Below are positions 1-9,176 of a stretch of 18,075 bases of DNA, piece by piece (the first letter of the stretch is position 1; each line of letters opens with the position of its first letter). Under the pieces are notes generated by a model. The model worked only from the letters and a program-made list of their open reading frames with translations, did no database searches and had not been told where the DNA came from. Source of the DNA: Bryobacterales bacterium (GTDB lineage: Bacteria; Acidobacteriota; Terriglobia; Bryobacterales; Bryobacteraceae); contig PKZC01000123.1 of assembly GCA_003132905.1 (NCBI GenBank), forward strand, positions 1 to 18,075. The letters are read 5' to 3'. Position numbers and translations under genes: made by a program.

Positions 1-42
1 TTAGTGTGAACACGCCCTAGTTACTACGCAAAGCGCAGCCAG

Positions 43-1515
43 ATGCTTCTGCTCATTGGAAGCGGTTTTATCGGTTGCGGGATCATGGACGGATGGCACG
101 CCCTCATCACATCCGCGTTCCTCGCCGGGCGCATGCCCTCAGGCTTCGCAGCGCTCTCACACTGGAGCGGAACAATGTCCCGCGTTTTTATGAGCCTGCT
201 GCTCTGCGCCAGCCTTTTCGCCTGGAAGAAGCGCCCCACGGTCGGCATAAAGACCGAGAGGATAGTTTACCTGCTGGTTGGGCTCTGGATCTTTCTCAAT
301 TTTCTATTCTTTGCCGTTGTGCCACTCCAGCCGGTGGATTTGCCGAGCACCGTTTTTCGCCATCCGACCGAGTTTGTTCCGGCCTTCTTGTTTCTATTCG
401 CAGCCATTGGATACTATCGGAAGGGCGTGTGGAGAAGTGATGAACTAGAGTATTCCCTCCTGCTTTCACTGATCGTGTTCTCCATCAGCCATTTCCTCTA
501 CCTCTCGATGTACGTTCGCACCGGCGACAGTATGTTCGTATCCGGACACGTACTGAAAATTATCGGCGAAGGCTTCGTATTGGTAGGATTGCTGTTCAGT
601 ACTTTTTCAGTGTTCCGGCGAGACGCCGAACACGCCGAAGACCTTGAGGTGCGCATTAAGGAACGCACTGTCGACCTCGCGCAAGCCAACAGTGCACTCC
701 AATTGGAGGTCGCGGAACGCGCACGCGCCGAAGCAGTCGCTGAAGCTGCGAGCCGCGCAAAAAGTGAGTTCCTCGCCAACATGAGCCATGAGATCCGAAC
801 GCCCATGAACGGAATCATCGGCATGACGGCATTGGCCTTGGAAACCAAACTCACCGGCGAACAACAAGAGTTCCTGGCGATCGCGCAGAGTTCGGCCGAT
901 TCGCTCTTGAAATTGATTAACGATATTCTCGACTTTTCCAAGATCGAGGCAGGTCGGCTAGAGTTTGAAACTATTGATTTCAGCCTCCGCGATGCTCTGG
1001 ACGATATGATGCGCGCAATGGAATTTCGGGCTCGCGAGCAGTCGTTGTCTCTATCCTGGCAGGTGGCGCCTGGTGTGCCCGATGCCGTCCGCGGCGATCC
1101 CGCCCGCCTGCGCCAAGTTCTGGTGAATCTCGTCGGCAACGCCATTAAATTCACGCACCAGTGTGGCGTCACTGTCACCGTGCGAAAGGCCCCTGAGAAC
1201 GAAGCCGAATCATTACTTCAATTCGCTGTTAAGGATTCGGGGATTGGAGTTCCAGCCGAAAAGCAGGGAACTATTTTCCAGGCTTTCACCCAAGCTGACA
1301 ATTCAGTGACGCGGAAGTATGGCGGCACCGGACTTGGCCTTGCAATTTCATGCCGGCTCGTTCAGATGATGCGAGGACGCCTGTGGATGGAGAGCCAACC
1401 GGGCAAAGGAAGCACCTTTTTCTTCACCGCCGATCTGCCACGACAAACCATCGCAGAGCAATGCCCGGAGAACGGCGGGGATTTTGTAAACTCCCATCGC
1501 GCTTTTGGCCAGTAG
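43..1515 (+). CDS. Membrane sensor histidine kinase, MASE3-like sensor, N-terminus probably truncated
   Basis: Orphan sensor kinase of 490 residues, expected in the inner membrane, autophosphorylating on a histidine. Residues 1-190 hold about six hydrophobic segments (near 2-20, 47-61, 74-95, 111-125, 137-157, 169-190). The DGWH motif and the following PSG..L.HW..SR pattern resemble MASE3-type sensor domains. A short coiled coil (195-240) leads to HisKA with the H-box SHEIRTPMN (H249). The HATPase has N-box N366, G1 DSGIG at 398-402 and G2 GGTGLGL at 427-433, all intact. The protein ends soon after HATPase with no receiver, and no cognate regulator lies beside it. The ATG at 43 has no Shine-Dalgarno sequence and falls inside what looks like the first conserved helix; an in-frame TGA lies at 7-9, so roughly the first 50 residues of a usual family member seem to be missing. 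The kinase call is firm; the MASE3 assignment and the truncation are inference. Confidence 0.85.
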   Translation: MLLLIGSGFIGCGIMDGWHALITSAFLAGRMPSGFAALSHWSGTMSRVFMSLLLCASLFAWKKRPTVGIKTERIVYLLVGLWIFLNFLFFAVVPLQPVDLPSTVFRHPTEFVPAFLFLFAAIGYYRKGVWRSDELEYSLLLSLIVFSISHFLYLSMYVRTGDSMFVSGHVLKIIGEGFVLVGLLFSTFSVFRRDAEHAEDLEVRIKERTVDLAQANSALQLEVAERARAEAVAEAASRAKSEFLANMSHEIRTPMNGIIGMTALALETKLTGEQQEFLAIAQSSADSLLKLINDILDFSKIEAGRLEFETIDFSLRDALDDMMRAMEFRAREQSLSLSWQVAPGVPDAVRGDPARLRQVLVNLVGNAIKFTHQCGVTVTVRKAPENEAESLLQFAVKDSGIGVPAEKQGTIFQAFTQADNSVTRKYGGTGLGLAISCRLVQMMRGRLWMESQPGKGSTFFFTADLPRQTIAEQCPENGGDFVNSHRAFGQ

Positions 1516-1621
1516 CGAACCGCGTTGGAGGTACCCCAAAGGCCATAGGGACACTAATTGCGACACGCACCTACGTCAGGGCGGGTTCCCAACCGCACGC
1601 GAGTGGAAGGATACATAAGAA

Positions 1622-1656
1622 CCGCCTCGGCCAACTTTCAACAAGAGGCTAGGCGG
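1622..1656. terminator. Hairpin in the gap between two convergent kinase genes
   Basis: The 349-bp gap at 1516-1864 holds no convincing gene. It contains a hairpin: CCGCCT (1622-1627), a bulged C, GGCC (1629-1632), a 14-nt loop, then GGCT and AGGCGG (1647-1656). That gives ten pairs including one G-T. The genes on both sides converge on it, which suits a shared terminator, but no T-run follows on either strand, so it is not a classical intrinsic terminator. A second, smaller stem TCGCC/GGCGA with a 6-nt loop lies at 1811-1826, just downstream of the minus-strand kinase. Confidence 0.3.
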
Positions 1657-1864
1657 AGATCACTTCTTGTTGGCGCGGCATGAATCTGAAGTCACATCGC
1701 TGCTGCCGGCCGACACCCTTGGCGAGCAGAGGTCGCGATCACTGATCGTCGGACCGCGCAGCTTTGAATCGTATCGTGGCATCGAACTCGGCGTTCCTTT
1801 GATTCGACAATCGCCCTCCTGGGCGATCTCTCCCGGCAAATTCTCGGGCTGAGATACCAGTGGC

Positions 1865-4444
1865 CTATTGGGAATCCTTCGCAGCAGCAGGCATCGCAAT
1901 TCCTGACAATTCCGCTAAAGCGGCACGAAGTTCCTTTAGCTTGGGAGGCTTGTTGAGCACTCGATCGACATGAGGTGGAACGTCGCCTTCGGCAAGGAGC
2001 CGCTGCCCCCAGCCAGTTAAAAGGATCACCGGTGTGGACGGCGAATCGCTCTTGATCGCGCTTGCGACTTTGCGGCCATCCACGTAAGGCATGCCGAGAT
2101 CGGTGATGACAACCGCGAAATGTTCGTCGCGCTCCTCGGCCGCGCGGAAGGCGTCGATGCCCTCTTGTCCGCCATTGGCCGTAACGACGGCGTGGCCATC
2201 GGCCTCCAGGGCGTCGCGGAGTGATTTGATGAGCAGCGGATCGTCATCCACGCTTAGAATTCGCAGTCGCCGAGGCATCGCGCCCGGTGCAGATGGACTT
2301 AATGGAGCGGCGTTGGGAGGCGGAACCGGGAACCGCAGACGAACGGTGGTTCCTTGCGCCACGGCGCTCTCCATTTCGATTTCTGCGTTGTGCCGCTGCA
2401 ACACGCCATAAACCATGGCTAGTCCTAGCCCCGTACCGCGTTCGCCTTTGGTGGTAAAAAACGGTTCCAGGCAACGACGCTGTGTCTCTTCGTCCATGCC
2501 CACTCCGCTATCCGTCACTTCCACATCCACTTGTCCCGTCTTCGGCGGCCTCTCGCTTGCTTTGGTGCGAATCGTCAGTTTCCCGCCCTCGGGCATGGCA
2601 TCCACGGCGTTGAACACAAGATTAATTAGCGCTTCACGGATTTCGCTTTCAATGCCTGCGACTGGGGGAAGATCTTGCCCCAGTGCCAGCTCTAGATTGA
2701 TCACGATCCCGCGCTGCTGCGGGATGTCCGACCAGCGGGCACGCGTCAAATCGACCACCTGCTGTACCAAAGTGTTTAAATCCACAGGCGACAGGACTAA
2801 TTCCGGCTCCTGCTTGCGGTAGAACTCCCGCATGCGCGCCACCGTATGAGCCACGTCGCCGATAGCTCGCTGGGTGGTCTCCAGGTATTCGCGCGTTCGT
2901 TTACTAAGACCGGCCTCCTGCTCCAGCAACATTTCAGTGTAAAGCGCCACAGGCGAAATGGCGTTGTTGATGTCATGTGCGATACCACTCGCCATCTGCC
3001 CCAGCGCGCGCAGCCGCTCCTGTTGCATCACGGTCTGCTGCGTCTGGCGCAGATCGTCGTAAGCCTGCTGCAAGGCGCTGTAGACTTCCGATTGATGAGA
3101 CGCCAGTGCGACATGCTCGCTGAGCTGCTGCAAGAACTCGCACTCGCCGCTGCTGAAACTGTCGGGTTTCCGGCGCGCGGCGATCAGGATTCCAAAAACC
3201 TGACTTTCGAATAATAGCGGCGCGGCCACGAGGGCGCGCAATCCGCCGCGAGCCAGACGCTGTGGAAAGGGGAAATCTATCTGGCTGACGTCTTGTTCGT
3301 AGACAAGCCGGCCGCGAACACATTGGGACAGCCCGTTCTGATCGATGCCGATATGGGCTTGATCGGTCATCGCCAGGTCCAAAGCCAACGCTTCGCTACG
3401 CACACCTACACAACTCACGACGACTTCCGCGGCGTGTGGATCATACAAGCACACACATCCGAAATCGATCGGCAGGCTGTCTTCCAGACTGCGAATCACC
3501 ACTTGGAAGATGCTGCGAAGGTCCTGGCGCTCGCCGATCGCGCGGGTGATCTGGCCCAGCAGATTCAGTCGCTCCAACTGCGTTTGCAGTTTTTGTTCGG
3601 CCGTTTTGCGATCCGTTATGTCGCGCAGGCTGCCGAGGACGCTGATCGCCGTGCCGGAGTCATCTCGCAGAATTTTGCCGCGGCCCCACACCCATTGAAC
3701 GGCTCCGTCCGGTCTCTGTATCCGGCACTCGAATTCATACACGTCGCCCCCGCTCAGCGCCTCCAGAAACTTCTCCTGCACGCCGGCGCGGTCTTCAGGA
3801 ACAATGTGTTGGACAAGTGTGTCGAGCGTCCATTCGGGCAGTAGTGTTTCATACCCGAAGATCTGATCGTGCCGGAGGGAACGGTTGACTTGGCGCGAAG
3901 CCAGATCCATATCCCATCGGCCAATTCCTGCGGCATCCAGCGCCAAGTCGACGCGCTCTTCGCTACGCCGGAGCGCCTGTTCGGTGCGCTTGTGCTCAGC
4001 GACCTCGAACTCGAGTTCCTGTGTCCTTACTTGAACCCGCCTGTCCAACTCGTCGTTAGCCTCGCGCAGTTGGTCGCGTTTCTTGCGCTGGGACTGGGCC
4101 ACCAGACTGATCAGCACAGAGACTCCCATAAGGAGGATCAGCCGGCTGGGATCGACGCTGCGTAGACGGAAGCCGGGAGTTGCCAGCAGTGGAATGCCCA
4201 CCATGGTGATCAGGCAAGTCAACGCACCAGGCGCATAGCCGCCAATCCAGGCTGTTACGAAGATGGCGAACAGGAAGAAAAACACGTAAGGAAAGTCAAT
4301 GTTTTTTGGCACAAACAAAGCGATCGTGGCTTGGATGCAGATCGCGATGAAGAGCGTGACGAATGGCAATAGGTACCTGACAACAGGTCCGGGCTGCTTC
4401 AATAGCGTTTCGAAAAAGCGTGAGACTAGTTTGGGAAGGCGCAT
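1865..4444 (-). CDS. Membrane hybrid histidine kinase (DUF4118-like TM, PAS, GAF, HisKA, HATPase, REC)
   Basis: Hybrid sensor kinase of 859 residues. Residues 22-116 form about four hydrophobic segments of the compact kind seen in DUF4118/KdpD-like N-termini, followed by a coiled coil (120-160). A PAS domain spans about 160-280 (ends GSLRDITDRK) and a GAF domain about 295-455. HisKA carries GIAHDINN with H490. HATPase shows N612, DSGVG at 645-649 and GTGLGL at 670-675. A C-terminal receiver (728-845) has acidic residues D733-D735, phospho-acceptor D782, T810 and K832. All catalytic residues are present. The ATG at 4444 lies 3 nt after the stop of the TonB-dependent receptor gene, with GGAG 9 nt upstream inside the receptor's last codons, so the two are almost certainly one transcript with coupled translation. 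The ligand is unknown; a role in sensing linked to the receptor is inferred from position only. Confidence 0.93.
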   Translation of the reverse strand: MRLPKLVSRFFETLLKQPGPVVRYLLPFVTLFIAICIQATIALFVPKNIDFPYVFFFLFAIFVTAWIGGYAPGALTCLITMVGIPLLATPGFRLRSVDPSRLILLMGVSVLISLVAQSQRKKRDQLREANDELDRRVQVRTQELEFEVAEHKRTEQALRRSEERVDLALDAAGIGRWDMDLASRQVNRSLRHDQIFGYETLLPEWTLDTLVQHIVPEDRAGVQEKFLEALSGGDVYEFECRIQRPDGAVQWVWGRGKILRDDSGTAISVLGSLRDITDRKTAEQKLQTQLERLNLLGQITRAIGERQDLRSIFQVVIRSLEDSLPIDFGCVCLYDPHAAEVVVSCVGVRSEALALDLAMTDQAHIGIDQNGLSQCVRGRLVYEQDVSQIDFPFPQRLARGGLRALVAAPLLFESQVFGILIAARRKPDSFSSGECEFLQQLSEHVALASHQSEVYSALQQAYDDLRQTQQTVMQQERLRALGQMASGIAHDINNAISPVALYTEMLLEQEAGLSKRTREYLETTQRAIGDVAHTVARMREFYRKQEPELVLSPVDLNTLVQQVVDLTRARWSDIPQQRGIVINLELALGQDLPPVAGIESEIREALINLVFNAVDAMPEGGKLTIRTKASERPPKTGQVDVEVTDSGVGMDEETQRRCLEPFFTTKGERGTGLGLAMVYGVLQRHNAEIEMESAVAQGTTVRLRFPVPPPNAAPLSPSAPGAMPRRLRILSVDDDPLLIKSLRDALEADGHAVVTANGGQEGIDAFRAAEERDEHFAVVITDLGMPYVDGRKVASAIKSDSPSTPVILLTGWGQRLLAEGDVPPHVDRVLNKPPKLKELRAALAELSGIAMPAAAKDSQ

Positions 4445-4447
4445 CGG

Positions 4448-7400
4448 TTAAAACTCCAGGCGCGCGCCGAGCTGAATCTCACGCCCCGGAGCCGACGATG
4501 TAATTGTGCCAAAAGCGGGTGAATCGATAGAGTTCACTGGGACACCCAGATTGGTGTGGTTCAGCGCGTTGAAGAATTCCGATCGGATCTGAAGCCGCCG
4601 GGTTTCGACGGATCCCCAGGGAAACGACTTGGATATCGCGATATCGATATTGCTGACGCCCGGTGCCCGCAGGATGTTGCGGCCGGCGTCGCCGTATTCG
4701 GGCGAGGAAGGAATCACGAAAGCTCCAGTGTTGAACCACTCATTGATGGATTGTTGCCCCGACAGTAGCGCTCCGCTCGCAATGCGATTCGGCCGGCAGT
4801 TGTTGCCTTGAGCGTTGATGTCCGCGCAGTTCATCAACACGCTGAAGGGCGTTCCGCTTTCCGCGGTCAAAATGCCGCTTAGTTGCCATCCGCCCAGAAC
4901 GCTATTCACTAGCTCGCGAGCCCGGGAGCGCTCCGCTGGGCCGCGCCCGAACGGTATTTCCCACACCGCGCTGCCCACGAAGACCTGCGGACGGTCGAAG
5001 CTGGAGAGCCCGCGATCCAGACCTGGGTTGAGCTGGTCCTGCGGATACTGGCCGCTGGCTATGGCGGTGTCCGTGCCATTGCTTTGATTGTCGATGGACT
5101 TCGACCAGGTATACGATCCCAAGAAATACAGCCCCCCGGAAAAGCGCTTTTCGATCTTCGACTGCAATCCGTGATAAATGGAATGTGCACTATTCGACAG
5201 CTCGCGGATCTCACCCAGCGCTGGTCCGTACGGCTGGCGTGTAGTCGGGTCGGTTATGCCGGGCAGCGCGGCATTAATGTCCAGGGCCGTCAGAAGGCGG
5301 TTGCCGCTGGTGCCAACGTATCCAACTTCAAACATCAAAGCCGGATTGATGGCCCGCTGTATGGTGAAGCTCCATGTCTGAGAATATTGATTGCCATCCG
5401 TCGGAACAATGTAGCGTTGATTGCCCGTGGGAGCGTTCGGCGAGGGCATTACCAGGTTGGGTAGCACGCTGCTCAGCGTGTGAGTGGGCGCGCTAAACGG
5501 AAACTCCGTAATGTTGCCGAGATAGTAAAACGGAACGTTGAATTCGTTGCTGTTGAGAGCTCCCGCCGCGCCATAGGGATCGATGAATCCGATGCCATAG
5601 CCCGCGCGAATCACGGTCTTGGCGCTCGGCGAGTAGGCCACGCCGACCCGTGGCGCCAAATCTTTGTAATCGGTATTTACCAAGCGCGCATTGGTAGTTT
5701 GGCCTGCCACCAGCATAGTCCCGGTCGCCGGATCGAAGTTGGATAGCCGGTCGTGCATTTCGCGCGGGTACGGCATGATGTCATAGCGGGCCCCGACGTT
5801 GATCGTGAGTTTCTGCGTGAGTTTGATGTCGTCCTGTGCAAAGAGACCCACGCGATAGGAAATCAGTCCCACCAGCCCGGGCGGAAACTGGTCCCGCAGG
5901 ATCTGAAAAGGCGCGCCCACCAGGAAGCTGGCGAACGCGTTTCCGCCTGGCTTTCCGACCAGCGAACTGGTGGAGAGATTCAAGAACGTGTAGTTGCCGC
6001 GTCCGTAAACCAAGTAGCCCGTACTGCCCATTTCGTGCTGGTAATCGAATCCCAGCCGGATCACATGGCGGCCCTTCACCCATGTAATCTTGTCGGTGAA
6101 GTTCCAATCTGTTGTGGCTAGCTGCAACGGAGTAAGCAGGCTGTCGCCGATGTCGAAGAGGCCCGCCACATCTAGGTTCGATAATCCGGAAGTCTGGGGA
6201 CTCACATTGACGCCCGGAATACCAAACTGTGTTGAGAGATTCTGGCCGTAATCTTCCTGGGTAAGCGCGGTGGTCTGCCGGTTCAGTCCGAGCCGAAGCT
6301 CGTTGATCAGCGCGGGACTGATGGTATAGGTGTAACCGATTCCCGCGTTTTGATTGCGCGCGCCGGTGGCTCCAGCGCCCAAAATGGAGCCACCCAGCGG
6401 CGGCCCAAAGAGGGAAGGGGCAAAAGCGCCTGTGTTCTGGAACGATTCGCGGGCAAATAGATTGCTGTTTGGCGAGAACTGGTGATCCACGCGAATGTCG
6501 AAGGACTCCACGTTCGATGTGTCCACGCGTGTCACTGCGTAGTTGTTGAACGGCAGTGGATTGCCGAAGCCGTCGAATTGATTGGGCAGCGGCAACAGCG
6601 ACGTGATCTTGACCGCCGCGGGATCGAGCAGACTGGCCGGGATAACGTTATTCGCGAATGGCGTGCGGACGTAGCTGGCGACGAATGGGTTGTATATCGG
6701 GACTTGCAAGCCCGAGAAGTTCCCGCCCCGTTGATCGCTCAGAGGAACGCTGGTGATCATCGGTTGCGCGCTATGCGTGACGGTTCCTTGGTAGTCCGCG
6801 AAGAAGAAGGTTTTATTGCGTTTTATAGGTCCGCCCAGCGATCCGCCGAACTGGTTGTAGCGAAGCGCGTTCTTGGCCTGGCCGGTCTGGTTGGAGAAGA
6901 AGTCGGCCGCGTCCAGCGCGTCGTTGCGAAAGAACTCAAACAGCGATCCGTGCAACTTGTTGGTACCGGATTTCGACTGCAGGTTAATGACGCCGCCCGC
7001 CACGTCTCCGTACTCAGCGGAATACGCTCCGGCCTGCACAGAGAACTCGCGAACGTCTTCCAAAGGAATGTTGAAGTCGTTCCCGCGTCCTTCGGTGGAC
7101 GAAGTCGTCGATATGCCATCCACCAGATACAGATTTGCTTTCGTCCGTTGCCCATTGATATTCACTGGATTGGGTGAACCCGATTCGCCGGGCGCTCCGG
7201 GATTTACCCCCGCGCTCAGGTCGATGAGTTGCTGCCAGCTCCGGCCGTTCAACGGAATTTCCGACACCTGCTTGCTGACAATGACCTGAGAAACCTCGGC
7301 GCTTTCCGTCGATAGCAACTGCGTTCCTGAAGCCGCTACTTCAACCGACTCTGAAGCCGCGCCGATGTTCAACGCGAAATCGACGCGCACCGTCTGGTTC

Positions 7401-7699
7401 ACTTCGAGCGTCACCGGTCCGAACACTTCCGTCTCAAAACCAGGCTTCGTCGCGCTCAAGGTATAGGAACCTGGAATGACTGTAGGCGTGACATAAAGAC
7501 CGTCTCCGTTAGACTCCGCGACGACCTGGGTCCCGTTGTCGTTGGATCGAATGACCACCTTGGCCCGTGGCACGATCGCGCTGGAGGGGTCCCGTACTTC
7601 GCCGCGAAACACGCCGCCCGAGGTCTGAGCCTCAGCGGCGCTCGCAATTAGCGCACCGGTGATGAGCAACTTTCCTGCAAACGATAGCCAACCGATCAC
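4448..7699 (-). CDS. TonB-dependent receptor, Oar-like with carboxypeptidase-regulatory-like domain
   Basis: Large outer-membrane receptor, 1083 residues from the chosen start. Signal peptide: hydrophobic stretch ending ASAAEA before QTSGG. Residues of roughly 27-117 form a carboxypeptidase-regulatory-like beta-sandwich (GVFRGEVRDPSS...VPRAKV, then DGLYVTPTVIPGSYTLSATKPGF). The plug follows, with SEIPLNGRSWQQL, YLVDGIS, and the AGAYSAEYGDVAGGVINLQSKSG segment. The rest is a long beta-barrel ending in GARLEF with a C-terminal Phe, as outer-membrane proteins do. The frame is open up to an ATG at 7888, but I choose GTG 7699: AAGGAGG lies 6 nt upstream, the leader then reads as a signal peptide, and a plausible promoter (7811-7839) lies downstream of the longer start. 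ATG 7732 is an alternative with an arginine-rich n-region but no ribosome site. The substrate cannot be read from sequence. It is followed after 3 nt by a hybrid kinase. Confidence 0.93.
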   Translation of the reverse strand: MIGWLSFAGKLLITGALIASAAEAQTSGGVFRGEVRDPSSAIVPRAKVVIRSNDNGTQVVAESNGDGLYVTPTVIPGSYTLSATKPGFETEVFGPVTLEVNQTVRVDFALNIGAASESVEVAASGTQLLSTESAEVSQVIVSKQVSEIPLNGRSWQQLIDLSAGVNPGAPGESGSPNPVNINGQRTKANLYLVDGISTTSSTEGRGNDFNIPLEDVREFSVQAGAYSAEYGDVAGGVINLQSKSGTNKLHGSLFEFFRNDALDAADFFSNQTGQAKNALRYNQFGGSLGGPIKRNKTFFFADYQGTVTHSAQPMITSVPLSDQRGGNFSGLQVPIYNPFVASYVRTPFANNVIPASLLDPAAVKITSLLPLPNQFDGFGNPLPFNNYAVTRVDTSNVESFDIRVDHQFSPNSNLFARESFQNTGAFAPSLFGPPLGGSILGAGATGARNQNAGIGYTYTISPALINELRLGLNRQTTALTQEDYGQNLSTQFGIPGVNVSPQTSGLSNLDVAGLFDIGDSLLTPLQLATTDWNFTDKITWVKGRHVIRLGFDYQHEMGSTGYLVYGRGNYTFLNLSTSSLVGKPGGNAFASFLVGAPFQILRDQFPPGLVGLISYRVGLFAQDDIKLTQKLTINVGARYDIMPYPREMHDRLSNFDPATGTMLVAGQTTNARLVNTDYKDLAPRVGVAYSPSAKTVIRAGYGIGFIDPYGAAGALNSNEFNVPFYYLGNITEFPFSAPTHTLSSVLPNLVMPSPNAPTGNQRYIVPTDGNQYSQTWSFTIQRAINPALMFEVGYVGTSGNRLLTALDINAALPGITDPTTRQPYGPALGEIRELSNSAHSIYHGLQSKIEKRFSGGLYFLGSYTWSKSIDNQSNGTDTAIASGQYPQDQLNPGLDRGLSSFDRPQVFVGSAVWEIPFGRGPAERSRARELVNSVLGGWQLSGILTAESGTPFSVLMNCADINAQGNNCRPNRIASGALLSGQQSINEWFNTGAFVIPSSPEYGDAGRNILRAPGVSNIDIAISKSFPWGSVETRRLQIRSEFFNALNHTNLGVPVNSIDSPAFGTITSSAPGREIQLGARLEF

Positions 7700-7712
7700 T
7701 GGAGGCCTCCTT
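7700..7712 (-). promoter_or_regulatory. Strong Shine-Dalgarno that decides the receptor start; palindromic
   Basis: On the minus strand AAGGAGG (7706-7712) is followed by CCTCCA and then GTG at 7699. The near-perfect ribosome site with 6-nt spacing supports the GTG over the upstream ATGs. The site is part of a perfect 10-bp palindrome GGAGGCCTCC (7701-7710). With no loop it cannot fold on itself as a hairpin, but the CCTCC half is an anti-Shine-Dalgarno and could pair with other GGAGG elements in the leader. Confidence 0.65.
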
Positions 7713-7791
7713 AATTGCCGTGGGTGTATCATCGGCGAGCACGATAGCATGAGGTCATTCCACTTATCGGCCAAGTGTTTGCCGCGCTTTA

Positions 7792-7809
7792 GTGGAGGAG
7801 AGACTCCAC
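7792..7809. repeat. Perfect 6-bp inverted repeat at the predicted receptor transcription start
   Basis: GTGGAG (7792-7797), 6-nt loop GAGAGA, CTCCAC (7804-7809). It overlaps the transcript start predicted from the promoter at 7811-7839, so it could be an operator or a 5'-end RNA hairpin. No regulator with a DNA-binding domain is encoded in this window. Confidence 0.4.
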
Positions 7810-7810
7810 G

Positions 7811-7839
7811 ACTATAAAGAGCCGCGCAAAAATGGTCGA
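7811..7839 (-). promoter_or_regulatory. Candidate sigma70-type promoter for the receptor-kinase operon
   Basis: Reading the minus strand, TCGACC (7834-7839, four of six matches to TTGACA) is separated by exactly 17 bp from TATAGT (7811-7816, five of six matches to TATAAT). The predicted transcript start is near 7804, giving a leader of about 105 nt before GTG 7699. On the plus strand, for the divergent operon, I see only a TATATA at 7876-7881 without a recognisable -35 box. The assignment is by inspection alone. Confidence 0.45.
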
Positions 7840-7943
7840 TCCTTATTACACATGATCTAAGGCGAATAGCCGGGATATATAGTTGCAATCAATGGGTGGG
7901 GGTGAAGGTAGGAAGGATTAGGGCTTTGAGCGTCTCGAACCTC

Positions 7944-9176
7944 ATGGATTCCCGCATTCTGATCGTTGACGACCAAACCGCCAACCTTCAAGTACTAGCC
8001 ACCGTCCTCGAATTTGCAGGTTACGCTAATGTTAGCTGCCTAAGCGATTCGCGCACAATTCTTCAAATAGTCCGAGAATTCCAGCCCGATTTAATTCTGC
8101 TGGACCTCCACATGCCTCATGTCGACGGCCTCGGCGCCATGGATCAATTGGCCACTGTAATCCCCAAGGACGACTATCTGCCCATTCTGATCCTCACTGG
8201 CGACAACACGTCCGAGGCGAAGGAGAAGGCGCTCTCGCATGGCGCCCATGACTTTCTTTCCAAGCCTCTCAACCGGACCGAAGTACAGCTTCGAGTGAAG
8301 AATCTTCTGCAGACTCGCCATCTTCATCTTGAGCTCAAGGCCCAAAATGCATCGTTGGAGCATAACTTGGGCGAACGAACCAAACTTGCCGAGGAACTGG
8401 GGCGAACCAACCAAAAGCTGCGACAGACGCAGGCGCATCTGGTTCATTCCGAAAAAATGGCCGGATTGGGTCAACTTGTAGCGGGTATCGCGCACGAAAT
8501 CAATAACCCGCTAGCCTTCGTAATCAACAACATCTTTATTGTGCAAGAGACGCTGGGAAAGCTGGCTACCGAAGGCGTGGAAGGCTCGGAATTGCCGGTC
8601 GCGGCCTCTGCGAAGGTGGGCAAAATGCAAGCTCGCATCAATGATGCGCATGAGGGCGCGGCGCGAGTGAAAGAACTGGTGTCGAAGTTACGGACGTTTT
8701 CTAGGCTGGACGAAGGCACGGTCAAAACAATCAACATCCACGAAAGTATTGAATCGGTCCTTCTGTTCTTACGCCACAAAATGGAAGGCCGGATTGAAGT
8801 GGAACGCCGTTATGGTGATGTCGAGATGGTGACCTGCCTGGCGGGTGAACTGAATCAGGTGCTCATGAACATCGTGGCCAATGCGATCGATGCGATTGAC
8901 GGACCGGGGCGCATCACGCTTGTCACTGGGCAGCAGAACGGCGATTTCGTGATTCGCGTTCGCGATACCGGAAAGGGAATACCGGAAGGGATTCGCAACA
9001 GAATATTTGAGCCGTTTTTTACTACCAAGCCGATCGGGCAAGGCACGGGACTCGGGCTCGCCATCTCCTACGGAATCATAAAGGCCCACCAGGGGTCGAT
9101 GGAATTCTCCACCAAGACCGGCGAAGGCACTGAGTTCACCTTAAAGATTCCGGTTGCAATGGGAAGCAAAGCATGA
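7944..9176 (+). CDS. Receiver-histidine kinase (REC-HisKA-HATPase)
   Basis: Soluble kinase of 410 residues; first gene of the four-gene operon. An N-terminal receiver (3-125) has the DD pair at 9-10, phospho-acceptor D54 and K107. A coiled-coil linker (125-170) leads to HisKA with [10 protein letters not shown] (H184), then HATPase with N313, DTGKG at 341-345 and GTGLGL at 367-372. All catalytic residues are intact and no sensor or membrane segment is visible, so its input is probably phosphorylation or partner contact at the receiver. ATG 7944 is chosen because it places the receiver as in stand-alone family members. The frame is open back to ATG 7896, and TTG 7926 lies 9 nt after AGGAAGG, so the start could be 7896 or 7926. 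Its last bases overlap the next gene (ATGA), implying coupling. Confidence 0.9.
   Translation: MDSRILIVDDQTANLQVLATVLEFAGYANVSCLSDSRTILQIVREFQPDLILLDLHMPHVDGLGAMDQLATVIPKDDYLPILILTGDNTSEAKEKALSHGAHDFLSKPLNRTEVQLRVKNLLQTRHLHLELKAQNASLEHNLGERTKLAEELGRTNQKLRQTQAHLVHSEKMAGLGQLVAGIAHEINNPLAFVINNIFIVQETLGKLATEGVEGSELPVAASAKVGKMQARINDAHEGAARVKELVSKLRTFSRLDEGTVKTINIHESIESVLLFLRHKMEGRIEVERRYGDVEMVTCLAGELNQVLMNIVANAIDAIDGPGRITLVTGQQNGDFVIRVRDTGKGIPEGIRNRIFEPFFTTKPIGQGTGLGLAISYGIIKAHQGSMEFSTKTGEGTEFTLKIPVAMGSKA

Noticed and set aside
1..20. Possible insertion-sequence end TGTGAACACGCCCTAG at the left edge
   Set aside because: It would point inward to the right, into the kinase gene, where there is no transposase; no matching end was found.
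6482..7177. 231-codon plus-strand open frame opposite the TonB-dependent receptor
   Set aside because: It is antisense to a well-supported gene and Arg/Val-rich in the way expected for a shadow frame.
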